Below, piece after piece: positions 8,598 to 18,600 of a stretch of DNA of 64,000 nt; position 1 is the first letter of the stretch, and every line of letters begins with the position of its first letter. The DNA is from Actinobacillus lignieresii (GTDB taxonomy: Bacteria > Pseudomonadota > Gammaproteobacteria > Enterobacterales > Pasteurellaceae), in contig NZ_UFRM01000001.1 in NCBI RefSeq assembly GCF_900444945.1, forward strand, positions 1,250,501 through 1,314,500. Reading direction: 5' to 3'. A program made the translations under genes and the position numbers. The notes below the pieces were generated by a model. It was not told the DNA's origin, made no database searches, and worked only from the letters and a program-made list of their open reading frames with translations.

Positions 8598-9098
8598 ATG
8601 TCCGATTTAGTTACTTTTTATTTTCCCGATGAAAACCGAATGTTGCAATTCGGGCAACAATTTGCCGACGCAATAAGAACATACCTTGAACAAGATTCCG
8701 CGCATTGTTGCGTTATTTATTTAAACGGTGAACTTGGTGCCGGAAAAACCACTTTAACTCGTAGTATCGTGCGAGCCTTCGGCCATCAAGGAAATGTGAA
8801 AAGTCCGACTTATACGTTAGTGGAAGAATACCAATTAACGCCTTTGTGTTTATATCACTTTGATCTCTATCGCCTAGCCGATCCCGAAGAATTGGAGTTT
8901 ATGGGGATTCGAGATTATTTCCGCCCTCAAACGCTTTGTTTACTCGAATGGGCGACTAAAGGTAAAGGCGTTATTCCGCCGGCGGACATTATTATTCAAA
9001 TCGATTATGCCGAGCTTGGACGTAATCTCACCTTGCAACCTCAAAATGAAATCGGTGATCAAATTATTGCAAAATTTCTGAATAACCAGACCGCTTAA
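8598..9098 (+). CDS. tsaE: tRNA threonylcarbamoyladenosine biosynthesis ATPase TsaE
   Basis: 166 residues with a Walker A loop GELGAGKTTLTR (about residues 45-56), then KSPTYTLVEEY and a Walker B-like LYHFDLYRL, characteristic of TsaE/YjeE. It works with TsaB, TsaC and TsaD to make t6A37 in tRNA. TsaC is also encoded in this window (13774-14328). The order tsaE-amidase is the classical arrangement. Confidence 0.95.
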   Translation: MSDLVTFYFPDENRMLQFGQQFADAIRTYLEQDSAHCCVIYLNGELGAGKTTLTRSIVRAFGHQGNVKSPTYTLVEEYQLTPLCLYHFDLYRLADPEELEFMGIRDYFRPQTLCLLEWATKGKGVIPPADIIIQIDYAELGRNLTLQPQNEIGDQIIAKFLNNQTA

Positions 9099-9112
9099 CC
9101 AAAAGGAAAAAA

Positions 9113-10258
9113 ATGAACAAGTTAATAAATTATATTGCAGTTAGTTTATTTGGCTTAATGATTAGCTTAACCAGTTATGCAAAAGTCGTCGTCGTTATCG
9201 ATGCGGGACACGGCGGTAAAGACCCGGGTGCAATCGGTAAAACCTTAGGAATTAAGGAAAAAGAAGTGACGCTCGGTATTTCGAAAGAATTAAAAGCATT
9301 ACTTGATGCGGATCCTAATTTTAAAGCGGTCATGACACGTAAGAGCGACTACTTTATTCAGTTACCGAATCGTACGGAAATCGCCAGAAGAAATAAGGCG
9401 AATTACCTTATTTCCATCCATGCGGATTCATCACCTAATTCGAGTAGCCAGAAAGGCGCTTCCGTATGGGTGCTTTCCAATCGCCGAGCCAGTGACGAAA
9501 TGGGGAAATGGCTTGAGGATCACGAAAAACAATCCGAATTGTTAGGCGGTGCGGGATCGGTATTATCCAATAATAACGAACGCTATCTGAATCAAACCGT
9601 GTTGGATTTACAATTTTCTCATTCTCAACGTTCCGGTTATGAATTAGGAAAAAGTATTCTCTCGCGTATGGGAAATATCACGACATTAGCCAAAAGCGCT
9701 CCTCAGCATGCCAGTTTAAGCGTATTACGTTCGCCGGACATTACTTCCGTATTAGTTGAAACGGGATTCCTATCCAATTCGACGGAAGAGCAACAGCTGG
9801 CAAATCCGGCTTATCGTCGTAAAATCGCTCGAGCGATTTATAACGGCTTAGTCGCTTATCGTGCTCGTTATACCAACGGTTCGTCTAAAGCAACAGCTAG
9901 TACCGAAACGAAGAAAGAACAATCCGCCGCTAAAAAACAAAATAGCGAAAAAGCAGATAAATCGGTAAAAAAAGATAATGAATCCGATAAAGCAAATAAC
10001 GCTATTAAAGATAAAAAATCAGAGGGGAAAGAGAAACAAAACAAAACACAAACTAAACAGGGCGAAAAGTTAAAAGAAGAATCTTCGTCTAAACGCCCGG
10101 AAATTCAAAAATCAACCACCGGTTACCATATTGTTCAGCAAGACGAAACGCTTTACTCTATTGCTAGAACATATAAAACGACACCGGAAAAATTAAGTAA
10201 ACTCAACAATATCAAGAACAACAATATTACCGTCGGCAAAAAATTAAAAGTACGGTAA
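9113..10258 (+). CDS. amiB: N-acetylmuramoyl-L-alanine amidase with LysM domain
   Basis: 381 residues. The signal peptide ends near LTSYA (residue 23). The Amidase_3 domain has VVVIDAGHGGKDPGAIG, the zinc ligand region NYLISIHADSS and the catalytic VLVETGFLSN. A Lys/Glu/Ser-rich low-complexity linker (about residues 255-335) joins a C-terminal LysM domain (GYHIVQQDETLYSIARTYKT). It splits septal peptidoglycan in the periplasm during cell separation. Last gene of the waaL-waaA-coaD-orn-tsaE run. Confidence 0.93.
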   Translation: MNKLINYIAVSLFGLMISLTSYAKVVVVIDAGHGGKDPGAIGKTLGIKEKEVTLGISKELKALLDADPNFKAVMTRKSDYFIQLPNRTEIARRNKANYLISIHADSSPNSSSQKGASVWVLSNRRASDEMGKWLEDHEKQSELLGGAGSVLSNNNERYLNQTVLDLQFSHSQRSGYELGKSILSRMGNITTLAKSAPQHASLSVLRSPDITSVLVETGFLSNSTEEQQLANPAYRRKIARAIYNGLVAYRARYTNGSSKATASTETKKEQSAAKKQNSEKADKSVKKDNESDKANNAIKDKKSEGKEKQNKTQTKQGEKLKEESSSKRPEIQKSTTGYHIVQQDETLYSIARTYKTTPEKLSKLNNIKNNNITVGKKLKVR

Positions 10259-10263
10259 AAATA

Positions 10264-10309
10264 AATAGCGGTCATTTTTACAAAATAAATTGCAAAAATG
10301 ACCGCTATT
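10264..10309. terminator. Inverted uptake-sequence pair acting as bidirectional terminator
   Basis: AATAGCGGTCATTTTT and AAAAATGACCGCTATT are exact reverse complements of 16 bp and lie between the convergent amiB and pgi genes. The core resembles the Apl-type DNA uptake sequence. Confidence 0.85.
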
Positions 10310-10336
10310 GCTTGGTATTAAATACTTACGGACGGA

Positions 10337-11977
10337 TTAACGCCATGCTTTAAATTGATTAATTAAACCGTTAGTCGAACTGTCGTGACTGCTAATTTTC
10401 TCCGCATTTTGTAACTCAGGTAAAATACGATTTGCGAGTTGTTTACCTAACTCTACGCCCCATTGGTCAAAGCTGTAGATATTGAAAATTACCCCTTGTA
10501 CGAAGATCTTATGTTCATACATCGCAATTAACGCACCTAAAGTGAACGGTGTAATTTTTTGCACTAAAATTGAGTTGGTCGGTTTATTACCGGTAAATAC
10601 TTTAAACGGTACGATTTCCGCAACATCCGCTAAATTTTTACCTGCCGCTACAAATTCCGCTTCAACGGTTTCTTTCGATTTACCGAACGCAAGCGCTTCC
10701 GTTTGTGCAAAGAAGTTAGATAATAATTTTGCATGGTGATCGCCGACCGGATTATGTGTTTGTGCCGGTGCAATAAAATCACAAGGGATCAGTTTCGTAC
10801 CTTGGTGAATTAATTGATAGAAAGCGTGCTGACCGTTAGTACCCGGTTCCCCCCATACAATCGGTCCGGTTTGATGCGTTACCGGACTGCCGTCACGACC
10901 GACGAATTTACCGTTTGATTCCATATTACCTTGTTGGAAATAGGCTGCAAAGCGATGTAAATATTGATCGTAAGGTAATAACGCTTCGGTTTCCGCACCA
11001 AGGAAATTGCTGTTCCAAATACCGATTAACGCTAATGTTGTCGGGATATTTTGCTCAATCGGCGCAGTACGGAAATGTTTATCCATTGCATGAGCGCCTG
11101 AAAGCAACGCTTCAAAGTTCTCAAAGCCTAATGATAAAGCGATAGAAAGACCGATTGCCGACCATAATGAATAACGACCGCCTACCCAGTCCCAGAATTC
11201 AAACATATTTGCCGTATCAATCCCGAATTTCGCGACTTCTGTCGCATTAGTCGATAATGCGGCAAAGTGTTTCGCCACTGCCGATTCATCTTTTGCCGCC
11301 GCTAATAACCACTCGCGCGCGGTTAAAGCATTGGTCATCGTTTCTTGAGTAGTAAAGGTTTTTGAAGCAACTAATACTAATGTCGTTTCAGGATTCACTT
11401 TTTTCAGTACTTCCGCAATATGCGTACCGTCTACATTTGACACAAAGTGCATATTCAAATGATTTTTATATGGACGTAACGCTTCGGTTACCATATAAGG
11501 ACCTAAATCCGAACCGCCGATCCCGATATTAATCACATCGGTAATTGCTTTTCCCGTATAGCCTTTCCAACTACCTGAAATAACACGCTCACAGAAATCT
11601 TTCATTTTCGCCAATACCGCATTCACTTCCGGCATCACATCTTTGCCATCAACAAGTACAGGCGTATTAGAACGATTACGTAATGCGGTGTGTAATACCG
11701 CACGATTCTCGGTACGATTGATTTTTTGACCGGAGAACATCGCTTCGGTTGCAGAAGCTAAACCGCATTCGTTCGCTAACTGACGTAATAAAGCTAAGGT
11801 TTTTTGGTTAATTGCATTTTTAGAAAAATCGACGAGAATTTGCTGTTCAAAATTTAAGTGATATTTGTCAAAACGATTAGCATCTTCGGCAAATAGCTGA
11901 GGAATATTTAAATTACCCGCTTTATGCTGCTCTAAAGCGGACCAAGCTGCAGTTTGGGTTGGGTTAATATTTTGCAT
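10337..11977 (-). CDS. pgi: Glucose-6-phosphate isomerase
   Basis: 546 residues, normal length. It has [34 protein letters not shown], the active-site region [13 protein letters not shown], and QGNMESNGK. The C-terminal PGI signature region ([15 protein letters not shown]) is intact. It interconverts glucose-6-phosphate and fructose-6-phosphate. The gene is followed by a terminator and preceded by ubiK with about 36 bases between them. Confidence 0.97.
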   Translation of the reverse strand: MQNINPTQTAAWSALEQHKAGNLNIPQLFAEDANRFDKYHLNFEQQILVDFSKNAINQKTLALLRQLANECGLASATEAMFSGQKINRTENRAVLHTALRNRSNTPVLVDGKDVMPEVNAVLAKMKDFCERVISGSWKGYTGKAITDVINIGIGGSDLGPYMVTEALRPYKNHLNMHFVSNVDGTHIAEVLKKVNPETTLVLVASKTFTTQETMTNALTAREWLLAAAKDESAVAKHFAALSTNATEVAKFGIDTANMFEFWDWVGGRYSLWSAIGLSIALSLGFENFEALLSGAHAMDKHFRTAPIEQNIPTTLALIGIWNSNFLGAETEALLPYDQYLHRFAAYFQQGNMESNGKFVGRDGSPVTHQTGPIVWGEPGTNGQHAFYQLIHQGTKLIPCDFIAPAQTHNPVGDHHAKLLSNFFAQTEALAFGKSKETVEAEFVAAGKNLADVAEIVPFKVFTGNKPTNSILVQKITPFTLGALIAMYEHKIFVQGVIFNIYSFDQWGVELGKQLANRILPELQNAEKISSHDSSTNGLINQFKAWR

Positions 11978-12013
11978 TTGGACTATCCTTTTGCTGATTA
12001 AAATTAAAATAAA

Positions 12014-12265
12014 TTACTCTTGAGATTGACGAGATTCGAGATCATTCAACCGTTTTTCTAATTCATTAAGTTTTTCGCGGGTACGGAGTAATACTTGAGA
12101 TTGCACATCAAATTCTTCACGGGTAACAACATCAAGTTTAGCTAATTGGGCTTGGAGGATTTGCTTAAATTTTTCTTCGAGATCATTACCGACATTTTTT
12201 AAAGGTTGAGGCAATGCATTATGGAGCTGTTGAGCTAACTGCTCAAAATTCTTAGGATTTAACAT
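12014..12265 (-). CDS. ubiK: Ubiquinone biosynthesis accessory factor UbiK (BMFP family)
   Basis: 83 residues: MLNPKNFEQLAQQLHNALP, then VVTREEFDVQSQVLLRTREKL and a C-terminal coiled coil KLNELEKRLNDLE. This is the membrane-fusogenic, trimeric UbiK/YqiC fold that assists the UbiJ-centred ubiquinone complex. GAGAAAG precedes the start. It lies upstream of pgi on the same strand. Confidence 0.88.
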   Translation of the reverse strand: MLNPKNFEQLAQQLHNALPQPLKNVGNDLEEKFKQILQAQLAKLDVVTREEFDVQSQVLLRTREKLNELEKRLNDLESRQSQE

Positions 12266-12386
12266 TTACTTTCTCCTTATGGGATAGCTTTTAATTCTAA
12301 TTAATTTTATGCGAAAGCTAAAGAAAATAATAAGGATTATTATGTATAAATCAAAAAACGGATAAGAATAATATTGAATAGTAAGA

Positions 12387-12461
12387 TGGCTGGGGTACTA
12401 GGATTCGAACCTAGGGATGCCGAGATCAAAACCCGGTGCCTTACCGCTTGGCGATACCCCA
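12387..12461 (-). tRNA. tRNA-Gln (UUG)
   Basis: 75 nt including encoded CCA. The acceptor TGGGGTA/TACCCCA, the anticodon loop TTTTGAT (anticodon TTG) and the T arm GGTTCGAATCC can all be folded. It is the second of two identical copies and the last in the tRNA operon. Confidence 0.97.
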
Positions 12462-12509
12462 AAAGAAAAAAACTAACTTAACGTTAGCTTATTCGGTGTG
12501 ATAATTAGA

Positions 12510-12584
12510 TGGCTGGGGTACTAGGATTCGAACCTAGGGATGCCGAGATCAAAACCCGGTGCCTTACCGCTTGGCGATACCCCA
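12510..12584 (-). tRNA. tRNA-Gln (UUG)
   Basis: Identical in sequence to the copy at 12387-12461, 75 nt with encoded CCA and anticodon TTG. The two copies are separated by 48 bases. Confidence 0.97.
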
Positions 12585-12609
12585 ACACTAATTGTTATAA
12601 ATCGATAAA

Positions 12610-12694
12610 TGGTGCGGGAAGAGGGACTTGAACCCACACACCTCGCGGCGCCAGAACCTAAATCTGGTGCGTCTACCAATTTCGCCATTCCCGC
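12610..12694 (-). tRNA. tRNA-Leu (UAG)
   Basis: 85 nt with encoded CCA and a long variable arm, as expected for a class II tRNA. Acceptor GCGGGAA/TTCCCGC, anticodon loop with TAG. Confidence 0.97.
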
Positions 12695-12697
12695 AAA

Positions 12698-12774
12698 TGG
12701 TGGCTACAGCGAGATTCGAACTTGCGACCCCAACATTATGAGTGTTGTGCTCTAACCAGCTGAGCTATGTAGCC
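12698..12774 (-). tRNA. tRNA-Met (CAU), elongator
   Basis: 77 nt with encoded CCA, acceptor GGCTACA/TGTAGCC and anticodon loop CTCATAA (anticodon CAT). The acceptor and D-arm resemble the Haemophilus elongator Met tRNA. It is the first gene of the Met-Leu-Gln-Gln operon, an order also seen in enterobacteria. Confidence 0.93.
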
Positions 12775-12812
12775 ATTTAATTTTGCGTTCACCATATCGG
12801 TTTACGGGGTGT

Positions 12813-12841
12813 ATTATGCTGATTTTATTTTGCCTCGTCAA
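12813..12841 (-). promoter_or_regulatory. tRNA operon promoter
   Basis: Minus strand -35 TTGACG (12841-12836), 17-bp spacer, -10 CATAAT (12818-12813), then a GC-rich discriminator ACACCCCG of the kind seen at stringently controlled stable-RNA promoters. Confidence 0.8.
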
Positions 12842-12947
12842 ACACTTTTTTAAAAAAAAGTCAGAAATTTGATTATTTGGCTATACATTGCTCATTTTGT
12901 CATAAAAATAACTAAATTTTGCTTATTTTATAATAGGTTATGAAATC

Positions 12948-13772
12948 TTATTTTGCATTTTCCATTTCACTTTTCAATTGTTTAAGCACTTTTTCAACGT
13001 TCGGAAATTCATTTTCCCAAAGTTTAAATGCAAAGCCTGCCTGACCGACCAACATGCCCAAACCGTCTTGATAACGCACTGCACCGCACTCACGCGCATA
13101 ATTTAAAAACGGTGTCCGCATATCCGGCGCATATTGCATATCATAAACCGCAGCACTTTTTAAAAGATGAGCCGCAACAGGCACATATTTACCTTGTAAG
13201 CCTAAAGATGTCGCATTAATAATCAAATCAAATTCTTGCTCTGCGATTTGCGCTAATGAAGCGGTTTGAATTTTGCCGTATTTTGCAAATTTCTCGGCTA
13301 AATGAACCGCTTTCTCTAACGTTCGGTTATAAATGGTAATTTGCTGCTTAGCTTTTAAAAGAGGGAAAAGTACACCCTTGGTTGCACCTCCCGCACCTAA
13401 AATCAATACTCGTTGATTAGGCTTTATCCAACCTAAACGCTCTAAATCCGAACAAAGCCCGAAACCATCGGTATTATCCGCATATAAACGCCCATCTTCC
13501 AAACGTTTTAAAGTATTACAAGCTTCAGCTAACAAACAACTTTCACTATATTCATCCGCAAGTGAGAATGCGCGTTCTTTAAACGGCACAGTAATATTTG
13601 CTCCTTTCGCTCCCTCTGCAAAAAACTGCATAAGCTCGTTTTCAAAATTCCTCTCATCGCCTAGCTTTGCAATATAGCTAATCAACTTGCCGGTTTGCTC
13701 CGCAAAAAGTTGATGAATACGGGGTGATTTACTTTGTGCGATCGGATTGCCCCAAACAGCGTATTGATTCAT
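12948..13772 (-). CDS. aroE: Shikimate dehydrogenase
   Basis: 274 residues. It has the substrate-binding YAVWGNPIAQSKSPRIH, the catalytic NITVPFKE, the NADP-binding GAGGATKGV and NRT, and NATSLGLQG. It reduces 3-dehydroshikimate to shikimate in aromatic amino acid synthesis. The start at 13772 has AAAGGA seven bases upstream; a longer in-frame extension into tsaC lacks family similarity. It follows tsaC by one base, as in E. coli (yrdD-tsaC-aroE). Confidence 0.96.
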   Translation of the reverse strand: MNQYAVWGNPIAQSKSPRIHQLFAEQTGKLISYIAKLGDERNFENELMQFFAEGAKGANITVPFKERAFSLADEYSESCLLAEACNTLKRLEDGRLYADNTDGFGLCSDLERLGWIKPNQRVLILGAGGATKGVLFPLLKAKQQITIYNRTLEKAVHLAEKFAKYGKIQTASLAQIAEQEFDLIINATSLGLQGKYVPVAAHLLKSAAVYDMQYAPDMRTPFLNYARECGAVRYQDGLGMLVGQAGFAFKLWENEFPNVEKVLKQLKSEMENAK

Positions 13773-13773
13773 C

Positions 13774-14328
13774 TTATCCTTTCCTAAAAATATGTTGAGT
13801 GAAAATATCTCGGATTTCGGAAGGATTGTTTTTTCCGCCGGTATCCGCTTCCAATACCGGAAAATCCGTTCCGAACTGCAATTTGACTTCATCCGCCGTT
13901 CGACACGGTTCTTGTCCGGTTAAATTACAACTGGTCGAAGTCAAAGCAAAACCGCTTGCTTGACAAAGCTCAATCACTGCCGGTACTCGGCATAAACGTA
14001 CGGCAATCGTATCAAATTGTCCGGTCAAATATTGAGGGACATCTTTTTTAGCCGGCATGACCCAAGTAATCGCACGCTCCGAAGGTTTTTCAAAAATTTG
14101 CCAATGCGCTGCGGTTAATTTACTTTCATCAATATAAGGAAGTAATAGCGCTTTGGTCGGAGCGATAAGAATCAGCCCTTTTTCTTCAGGACGATTTTTT
14201 AATTTTAACAAAGCTCGAACAGCCGACTCGCTATTAGGATTACAGCCAAGGCCAAATACCGCTTCGGTAGGATAAGCGACCACGTTATTCCGCTTTAAGT
14301 GCTCAACAATATTTTCTAAGTTATTCAT
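13774..14328 (-). CDS. tsaC: Threonylcarbamoyl-AMP synthase TsaC
   Basis: 184 residues with the YrdC-fold signature VVAYPTEAVFGLGCNP, LLKLKNRPEEKGLILI and LTSTSCNLTGQEPC. It makes threonylcarbamoyl-AMP from Thr, bicarbonate and ATP, the first step to tRNA t6A. The start at 14328 overlaps the end of yrdD by 8 bases and has GAAGA upstream. A second YrdC-fold protein, YciO, is at 36096. Confidence 0.94.
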   Translation of the reverse strand: MNNLENIVEHLKRNNVVAYPTEAVFGLGCNPNSESAVRALLKLKNRPEEKGLILIAPTKALLLPYIDESKLTAAHWQIFEKPSERAITWVMPAKKDVPQYLTGQFDTIAVRLCRVPAVIELCQASGFALTSTSCNLTGQEPCRTADEVKLQFGTDFPVLEADTGGKNNPSEIRDIFTQHIFRKG

Positions 14329-14854
14329 TTTCTTCACTAAATAGAGATTGGCATGATTTATTTGCACAGAGATACATCGATTTGCCACGTTGCTTTTTCA
14401 ATGTTGCGATTGGACACTGACATTGAGGACAAACTTTTGCTATAGGTTTAGCTGCCAAAGTAAACTTACAACTAGGGAAACCACCGCAGCCATAAAACGT
14501 TTTACCTGAACGTCCTTTTCGCGCCACTAATTTATGCATTTTGCACTCCGGACAATCAAATTCTTCTTGTTCTTCCGGCTCATCATGTACGGTGAAATGA
14601 CACTCCGGATAATGACTACAACCAATGAAGATCCCAAAGTTACCCTGTTTTAATTGCAAAAAATGCCCGCATTCGGGACAAATTTCCGTTAAATCTTTAA
14701 TTACGCGGTTAGTCTGATGTAACGGTTTGATATAGTTACATTGCGGATAACCGCTGCAACCTAAAAATAAGCCTTGTTTCCCTCGTTTAATTTGTAATGC
14801 AGAACCACACTCAGGACAAAGTTCTACTTGTTTCGTTGATTTAAAAAGACTCAT
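14321..14854 (-). CDS. yrdD: Topoisomerase-type C4 zinc-finger protein, YrdD-like
   Basis: 177 residues made almost entirely of four consecutive zinc-finger modules of the kind found at the C-terminus of topoisomerase I. Each has a CPxC pair and a second Cys pair (CSGYPQC, CSHYPEC, CGGFPSC, CANKSC). No catalytic domain is present. Probably binds single-stranded nucleic acid; function unproven. It overlaps the yqfB stop upstream and the tsaC start downstream, so it is in one operon. Confidence 0.85.
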   Translation of the reverse strand: MSLFKSTKQVELCPECGSALQIKRGKQGLFLGCSGYPQCNYIKPLHQTNRVIKDLTEICPECGHFLQLKQGNFGIFIGCSHYPECHFTVHDEPEEQEEFDCPECKMHKLVARKGRSGKTFYGCGGFPSCKFTLAAKPIAKVCPQCQCPIATLKKQRGKSMYLCANKSCQSLFSEENE

Positions 14855-15171
14855 TCAATTAATTCAAACTCAATCACAAAAAAGTCATTATCATTCGGAT
14901 AAATATCTCTGATGACTTGCTTCAGCTCTGCTAACGACATATTTTCTTGTTTAGCGTGTTGCTCATTTAATTGCTCGAAACGGATAGGCGTAACGGAAAT
15001 TACTCGAATATCAGCAAAGAAACGATCAGTTTCATGAGTAAAAACTTTTAGCGCTTGCTGAAGCTGAAAATAAGATTCGGATTTATCTCGAATAGTAATG
15101 GTTTTGTTACCGGCTAAAATATCCGCCTCAAAACGGCTAAAAAAAGTAATCTTATTCGTATTCTGTATCAT
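14851..15171 (-). CDS. yqfB: ASCH-domain N4-acetylcytidine amidohydrolase, YqfB family
   Basis: 106 residues that align over the whole length with E. coli Yqf[27 protein letters not shown] (residues 8-33), [21 protein letters not shown] and a final [10 protein letters not shown]. The E. coli enzyme hydrolyses N4-acetylcytidine. The gene overlaps recX at its start and yrdD at its end. Confidence 0.85.
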   Translation of the reverse strand: MIQNTNKITFFSRFEADILAGNKTITIRDKSESYFQLQQALKVFTHETDRFFADIRVISVTPIRFEQLNEQHAKQENMSLAELKQVIRDIYPNDNDFFVIEFELIE

Positions 15172-15619
15172 TGTAATCTATTTCCATTAGGTGACTGAAA
15201 TGGTCGTTATAAAATCCTCGGCTAAGCATAAACCGCCACATTTTTTGCTTAGCTTTTATATCCCATACAAGCGGTCGTTTTTTTTCAAAAATTTGCTCGG
15301 CAAGTATAAACCAATCAATCTCGGCATTATCCAATTCTTGGCTTATCAACCAATCTTTAATCCCTTTGAGTTTCAACTCTTGTTTTAATCGGCGAGGCCC
15401 AATTCCTTGCTGTGAACGGTAACGAATAAAACCGGCACAATAGCGCTCATCACTTTGCCAATTATTACTTTGTGCTCGTTCAATAGCCTGCTCTATTTCT
15501 TCTTGGCTATATTCTTTTTGAACTAATTTTCGTCGTAAATCTTGTTCACTATAATCTCGCTTAGAGAGTAAATATAACAGATAATTTATTGCCGTGTAGC
15601 TAGCCATACCTAAAATCAT
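15152..15619 (-). CDS. recX: Regulatory protein RecX
   Basis: About 151-155 residues of helical repeats. It has [33 protein letters not shown] and [34 protein letters not shown], typical of RecX, which binds RecA filaments and limits their activity. The start could be 15619 or an ATG at 15607; neither has a clear ribosome binding site. It follows recA on the same strand beyond a terminator. Confidence 0.92.
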   Translation of the reverse strand: MILGMASYTAINYLLYLLSKRDYSEQDLRRKLVQKEYSQEEIEQAIERAQSNNWQSDERYCAGFIRYRSQQGIGPRRLKQELKLKGIKDWLISQELDNAEIDWFILAEQIFEKKRPLVWDIKAKQKMWRFMLSRGFYNDHFSHLMEIDYNDTEYE

Positions 15620-15629
15620 TCAATATAAA

Positions 15630-15669
15630 AAACAAATGCGGTTTCTACCTTCGCAGAAACCGCATTTTT
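15630..15669 (-). terminator. Terminator between recA and recX
   Basis: AAATGCGGTTTCT and AGAAACCGCATTT form a 13-bp stem with an 8-base loop, followed on the minus strand by GTTTTTT. Partial read-through would feed recX. Confidence 0.85.
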
Positions 15670-15670
15670 A

Positions 15671-16801
15671 CTATAGTTCTTCTTCGTTAAATTCTTCGTC
15701 TTCAAAATCGTTCACATCATCGGCATCTAATACGTTCTGCTCGCCTGCCGATGTTTTTTCCGGTGTTGAAATGAGTAACTCACGAATTTCTTGTTCAATT
15801 TTATTTGCAATCTCTGTGTTCTCTTTTAACCATTTGATTGCATTATTTTTACCTTGGCCGATTTTCGTACCTTCGTATGAGAACCAAGCACCCGCTTTTT
15901 GGATAAAGCCATTTGCTTCGGCAAGAATTAATAATTCATTCATGCGTGAAATACCTTCACCATACATAATATCGAATTGAACTTCACGGAACGGCGGCGC
16001 AACTTTATTTTTCACAATTTTCACTTTCGTTTCGCTACCGACCACTTCATCGCCGTCTTTTACTACACCTGAACGACGAATGTCTAAACGAACCGAGGCG
16101 TAGAATTTAAGTGCATTACCGCCGGTAGTAGTTTCCGGATTACCGAACATCACACCGATCTTCATACGAATTTGGTTAATAAACACCACTAAGCAGTTGG
16201 TCGCTTTAATGTTTGCCGTTAATTTACGTAACGCTTGTGACATTAAACGTGCTTGTAGGCCCATATGAGAATCGCCCATATCGCCTTCAATTTCCGCTTT
16301 CGGCGTTAATGCGGCAACCGAGTCCACAATAATTACATCAACCGCACCGGAACGAACCAACGCATCACAAATCTCGAGCGCTTGTTCACCGTTATCCGGT
16401 TGTGAAATTAACAATGCATCGGTATCCACGCCCAATTTACGAGCATAAACCGGATCAAGCGCGTGTTCCGCATCAATAAACGCACAAGTTTTACCTGATT
16501 TTTGTGCTTGCGCAATGACCGATAAAGTCAGCGTCGTTTTACCTGAAGATTCCGGCCCATAGATCTCAACGATACGTCCCATCGGTAAACCGCCGATACC
16601 TAATGCGGCGTCTAAACCGATTGAACCAGTTGAAACCGCTTCAATATCAAGCGCTTGCGTGTCGCCTAAGCGCATAATAGAACCTTTACCAAATTGTTTT
16701 TCAATTTGGGCAAGAGCAGCAGCTAATGCTTTTTCTTTTTGTTCCGGATCGATTTGTTTTGTTACTGTATTCTTTTGCGCTTTTTTGTTATCCGCTGCCA
16801 T
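15671..16801 (-). CDS. recA: Recombinase A
   Basis: 376 residues, with [10 protein letters not shown] (Walker A, about residue 80), the family signature [14 protein letters not shown] and [10 protein letters not shown] near the N-terminus. The acidic C-terminal tail ([16 protein letters not shown]) is intact. It catalyses strand exchange and triggers LexA cleavage. Expression is from the SOS promoter at 16864-16891. Confidence 0.98.
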   Translation of the reverse strand: MAADNKKAQKNTVTKQIDPEQKEKALAAALAQIEKQFGKGSIMRLGDTQALDIEAVSTGSIGLDAALGIGGLPMGRIVEIYGPESSGKTTLTLSVIAQAQKSGKTCAFIDAEHALDPVYARKLGVDTDALLISQPDNGEQALEICDALVRSGAVDVIIVDSVAALTPKAEIEGDMGDSHMGLQARLMSQALRKLTANIKATNCLVVFINQIRMKIGVMFGNPETTTGGNALKFYASVRLDIRRSGVVKDGDEVVGSETKVKIVKNKVAPPFREVQFDIMYGEGISRMNELLILAEANGFIQKAGAWFSYEGTKIGQGKNNAIKWLKENTEIANKIEQEIRELLISTPEKTSAGEQNVLDADDVNDFEDEEFNEEEL

Positions 16802-16863
16802 AGTATTGTCCTTTGCAAACTTTTTTGAAAAAACGACCGCTTGTCGTCAATTAACTGTGTATT

Positions 16864-16891
16864 ATTATAGTGTTTACTTATACAGTTTCAA
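16864..16891 (-). promoter_or_regulatory. recA promoter with LexA box in the spacer
   Basis: Minus strand -35 TTGAAA (16891-16886), 16-bp spacer, perfect -10 TATAAT (16869-16864). The spacer, CTGTATAAGTAAACAC, is itself an SOS box (CTGT-N8-ACAC, one base off CTGT-N8-ACAG), so LexA binding would cover the polymerase site. Confidence 0.85.
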
Positions 16892-16914
16892 GCATTTTTT
16901 TACTGTTTTTCGAT

Positions 16915-17520
16915 CTATCCGGCAAAATTGATCGCTGAAATCGGTAAAGCTCTTTGTAAATCAAAAGGATTAAGCGCATTTACCATCATAATTTGTTCAT
17001 ACTGAAGCAAATCTTGCGCTGTAATTTGCACCAAATCAACCACACCGGTTTCAACCAGTTTAGTCAGCTGCGTACCTTTTAATAAATAATCTTGCGAGCT
17101 AAACCACTGTCCTTGTTTTAAAAACAGTAAATTTCCAATCGTACAATCGCTCACCTTGCCATTATTGATAATAATCACTTCATCAGCTTGCAAAGTTTTG
17201 AGCGAATCCAACCGCTTGCGATCACTATATTTAAAGCGGTAATCCAAATCCTCGGTGTAAACACATTGGAAAGAGTTGATCTTACGTGGCGAATAAAGGG
17301 AAAATTGCTGCTGAAACTCGCTCGCATTGTAATCAATGCGGCAGCGTACACTGCCCTGCTGAAATTCGTCCGGCACACAAATCACCTCAGCTAATTGCCA
17401 CTGTGGTTGCTCATTAAAATATTGTTTAATCGCACTTTCAAAGCGTTGCTGATGATAAGCTAAATTCTTCGGTTCGCCATCAATAATTGCAATCGTTTCA
17501 AACAATGGAAATCGGCACAT
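16915..17520 (-). CDS. Class IV aminotransferase-fold protein, PabC-like
   Basis: About 201 residues. It has FPLFETIAIIDGEPKNLAYHQQR, the PLP-region DEVIIINNGKVSDCTIGNLLF and LLKGTQLTKLVETG, typical of the aminodeoxychorismate lyase/branched-chain aminotransferase fold. Its place directly after pabB supports a role in turning aminodeoxychorismate into p-aminobenzoate. The start at 17520 overlaps pabB by 23 bases. The catalytic Lys would fall in the KYSDRKRLDSLK stretch but was not aligned residue by residue. Confidence 0.78.
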   Translation of the reverse strand: MCRFPLFETIAIIDGEPKNLAYHQQRFESAIKQYFNEQPQWQLAEVICVPDEFQQGSVRCRIDYNASEFQQQFSLYSPRKINSFQCVYTEDLDYRFKYSDRKRLDSLKTLQADEVIIINNGKVSDCTIGNLLFLKQGQWFSSQDYLLKGTQLTKLVETGVVDLVQITAQDLLQYEQIMMVNALNPFDLQRALPISAINFAG

Positions 17521-18466
17521 ACACTTTCTCCAACAGCTCGTTATATTCATCGTTCAACACGCTTTTTGCGGTAATACCGCCGCCACTACGGAACAAAAAT
17601 TGTTCGCCGTTTTGCTCAATAAAGCGAATCGCCACCGCACTCTCTAAATTTTCACCGTCAAAATAGCCGAAAATACCGGTGTAATAACCTCTCTGCCCGA
17701 TTTCCGCTTGTTGAATAATTTCTACGGTTTTCTCCTTCGGCGCCCCGCTAATTGAGCCTGCCGGCAGGAGCTTAGCTAATAGTGAACCCACACTCGCTTG
17801 CCAATTTTCGTTTAGCTCGCCGCAGATTTCGGAACTGGTTTGATAAATAGCACCACAGTAGGTATCCACTTTTTCTAAATAACGATATTTCGTCACCTGA
17901 ATATTTTGTGAAACTAACGCCAAATCATTACGAATCAAATCTACAATCGTATTATGTTCGGTAAATTCTTTATCTGATTGCATCAGCTTTTCCGCCGCAT
18001 TTGCCTCATTCGCATTGATTGTGCCTTTCATCGGGTAAGAATAGATTTTATTTTGTTGAATCCGCACAAAAGTTTCCGGCGAAAAACAAACAAACTGCCC
18101 CTTCAGCCATAATTTATATTTTGCCGAACTGGCGAAAAACAGCTCTTCTAAACTGTAATTGGTTTGAATTTCAGTCGAATAAGTTAAATTCAATAAATAA
18201 CTGTTTCCGGCTTGGATTTCCTTTTGAACAAGCTCAAAACCTTGCTGATAGGTTTCAAACGAAATGGGATTGATTTGAAATTCAAACGGCTTGCTAACGT
18301 TTTGTGGTTGAACATTCGATTTGCAAAAAAAATCGAAAAACAGACCGCTTGCCGCCGCTTGTTCTAGCGGGCAAATAATCGGTTTTTGCTGTTCAAAATC
18401 AATTAAAAAGAAAAACGGGCTTTTCTGTTGCCCGAGTTGATTGGCGGTTTGGATAAAATGTTGCAT
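17498..18466 (-). CDS. pabB: Aminodeoxychorismate synthase component I
   Basis: 322 residues, shorter than enterobacterial PabB (about 450) but similar to the compact Haemophilus form. The chorismate-binding core is complete: NSYLLNLTYSTEI, YSYPMKGTI, DLIRNDLALVS, LLPAGSISGAPKEKTVEII and RSGGGITAKS. The reduced N-terminus lacks the tryptophan-binding subdomain. It is read together with the PabC-like gene downstream. Its amidotransferase partner PabA lies beyond rmuC on the other strand. Confidence 0.92.
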   Translation of the reverse strand: MQHFIQTANQLGQQKSPFFFLIDFEQQKPIICPLEQAAASGLFFDFFCKSNVQPQNVSKPFEFQINPISFETYQQGFELVQKEIQAGNSYLLNLTYSTEIQTNYSLEELFFASSAKYKLWLKGQFVCFSPETFVRIQQNKIYSYPMKGTINANEANAAEKLMQSDKEFTEHNTIVDLIRNDLALVSQNIQVTKYRYLEKVDTYCGAIYQTSSEICGELNENWQASVGSLLAKLLPAGSISGAPKEKTVEIIQQAEIGQRGYYTGIFGYFDGENLESAVAIRFIEQNGEQFLFRSGGGITAKSVLNDEYNELLEKVYVPISIV

Positions 18467-18600
18467 AAACTCAAAATGTGACGAATATTGCCGTTATTCT
18501 AGGGGAATTTCCGCCAATTTAGCAACGTTCTTTCACTTTTCATTTTTCGCCGGATTGCTATAATACTGTATATTTTTCTATTAGATTCAGGTTTACCTTT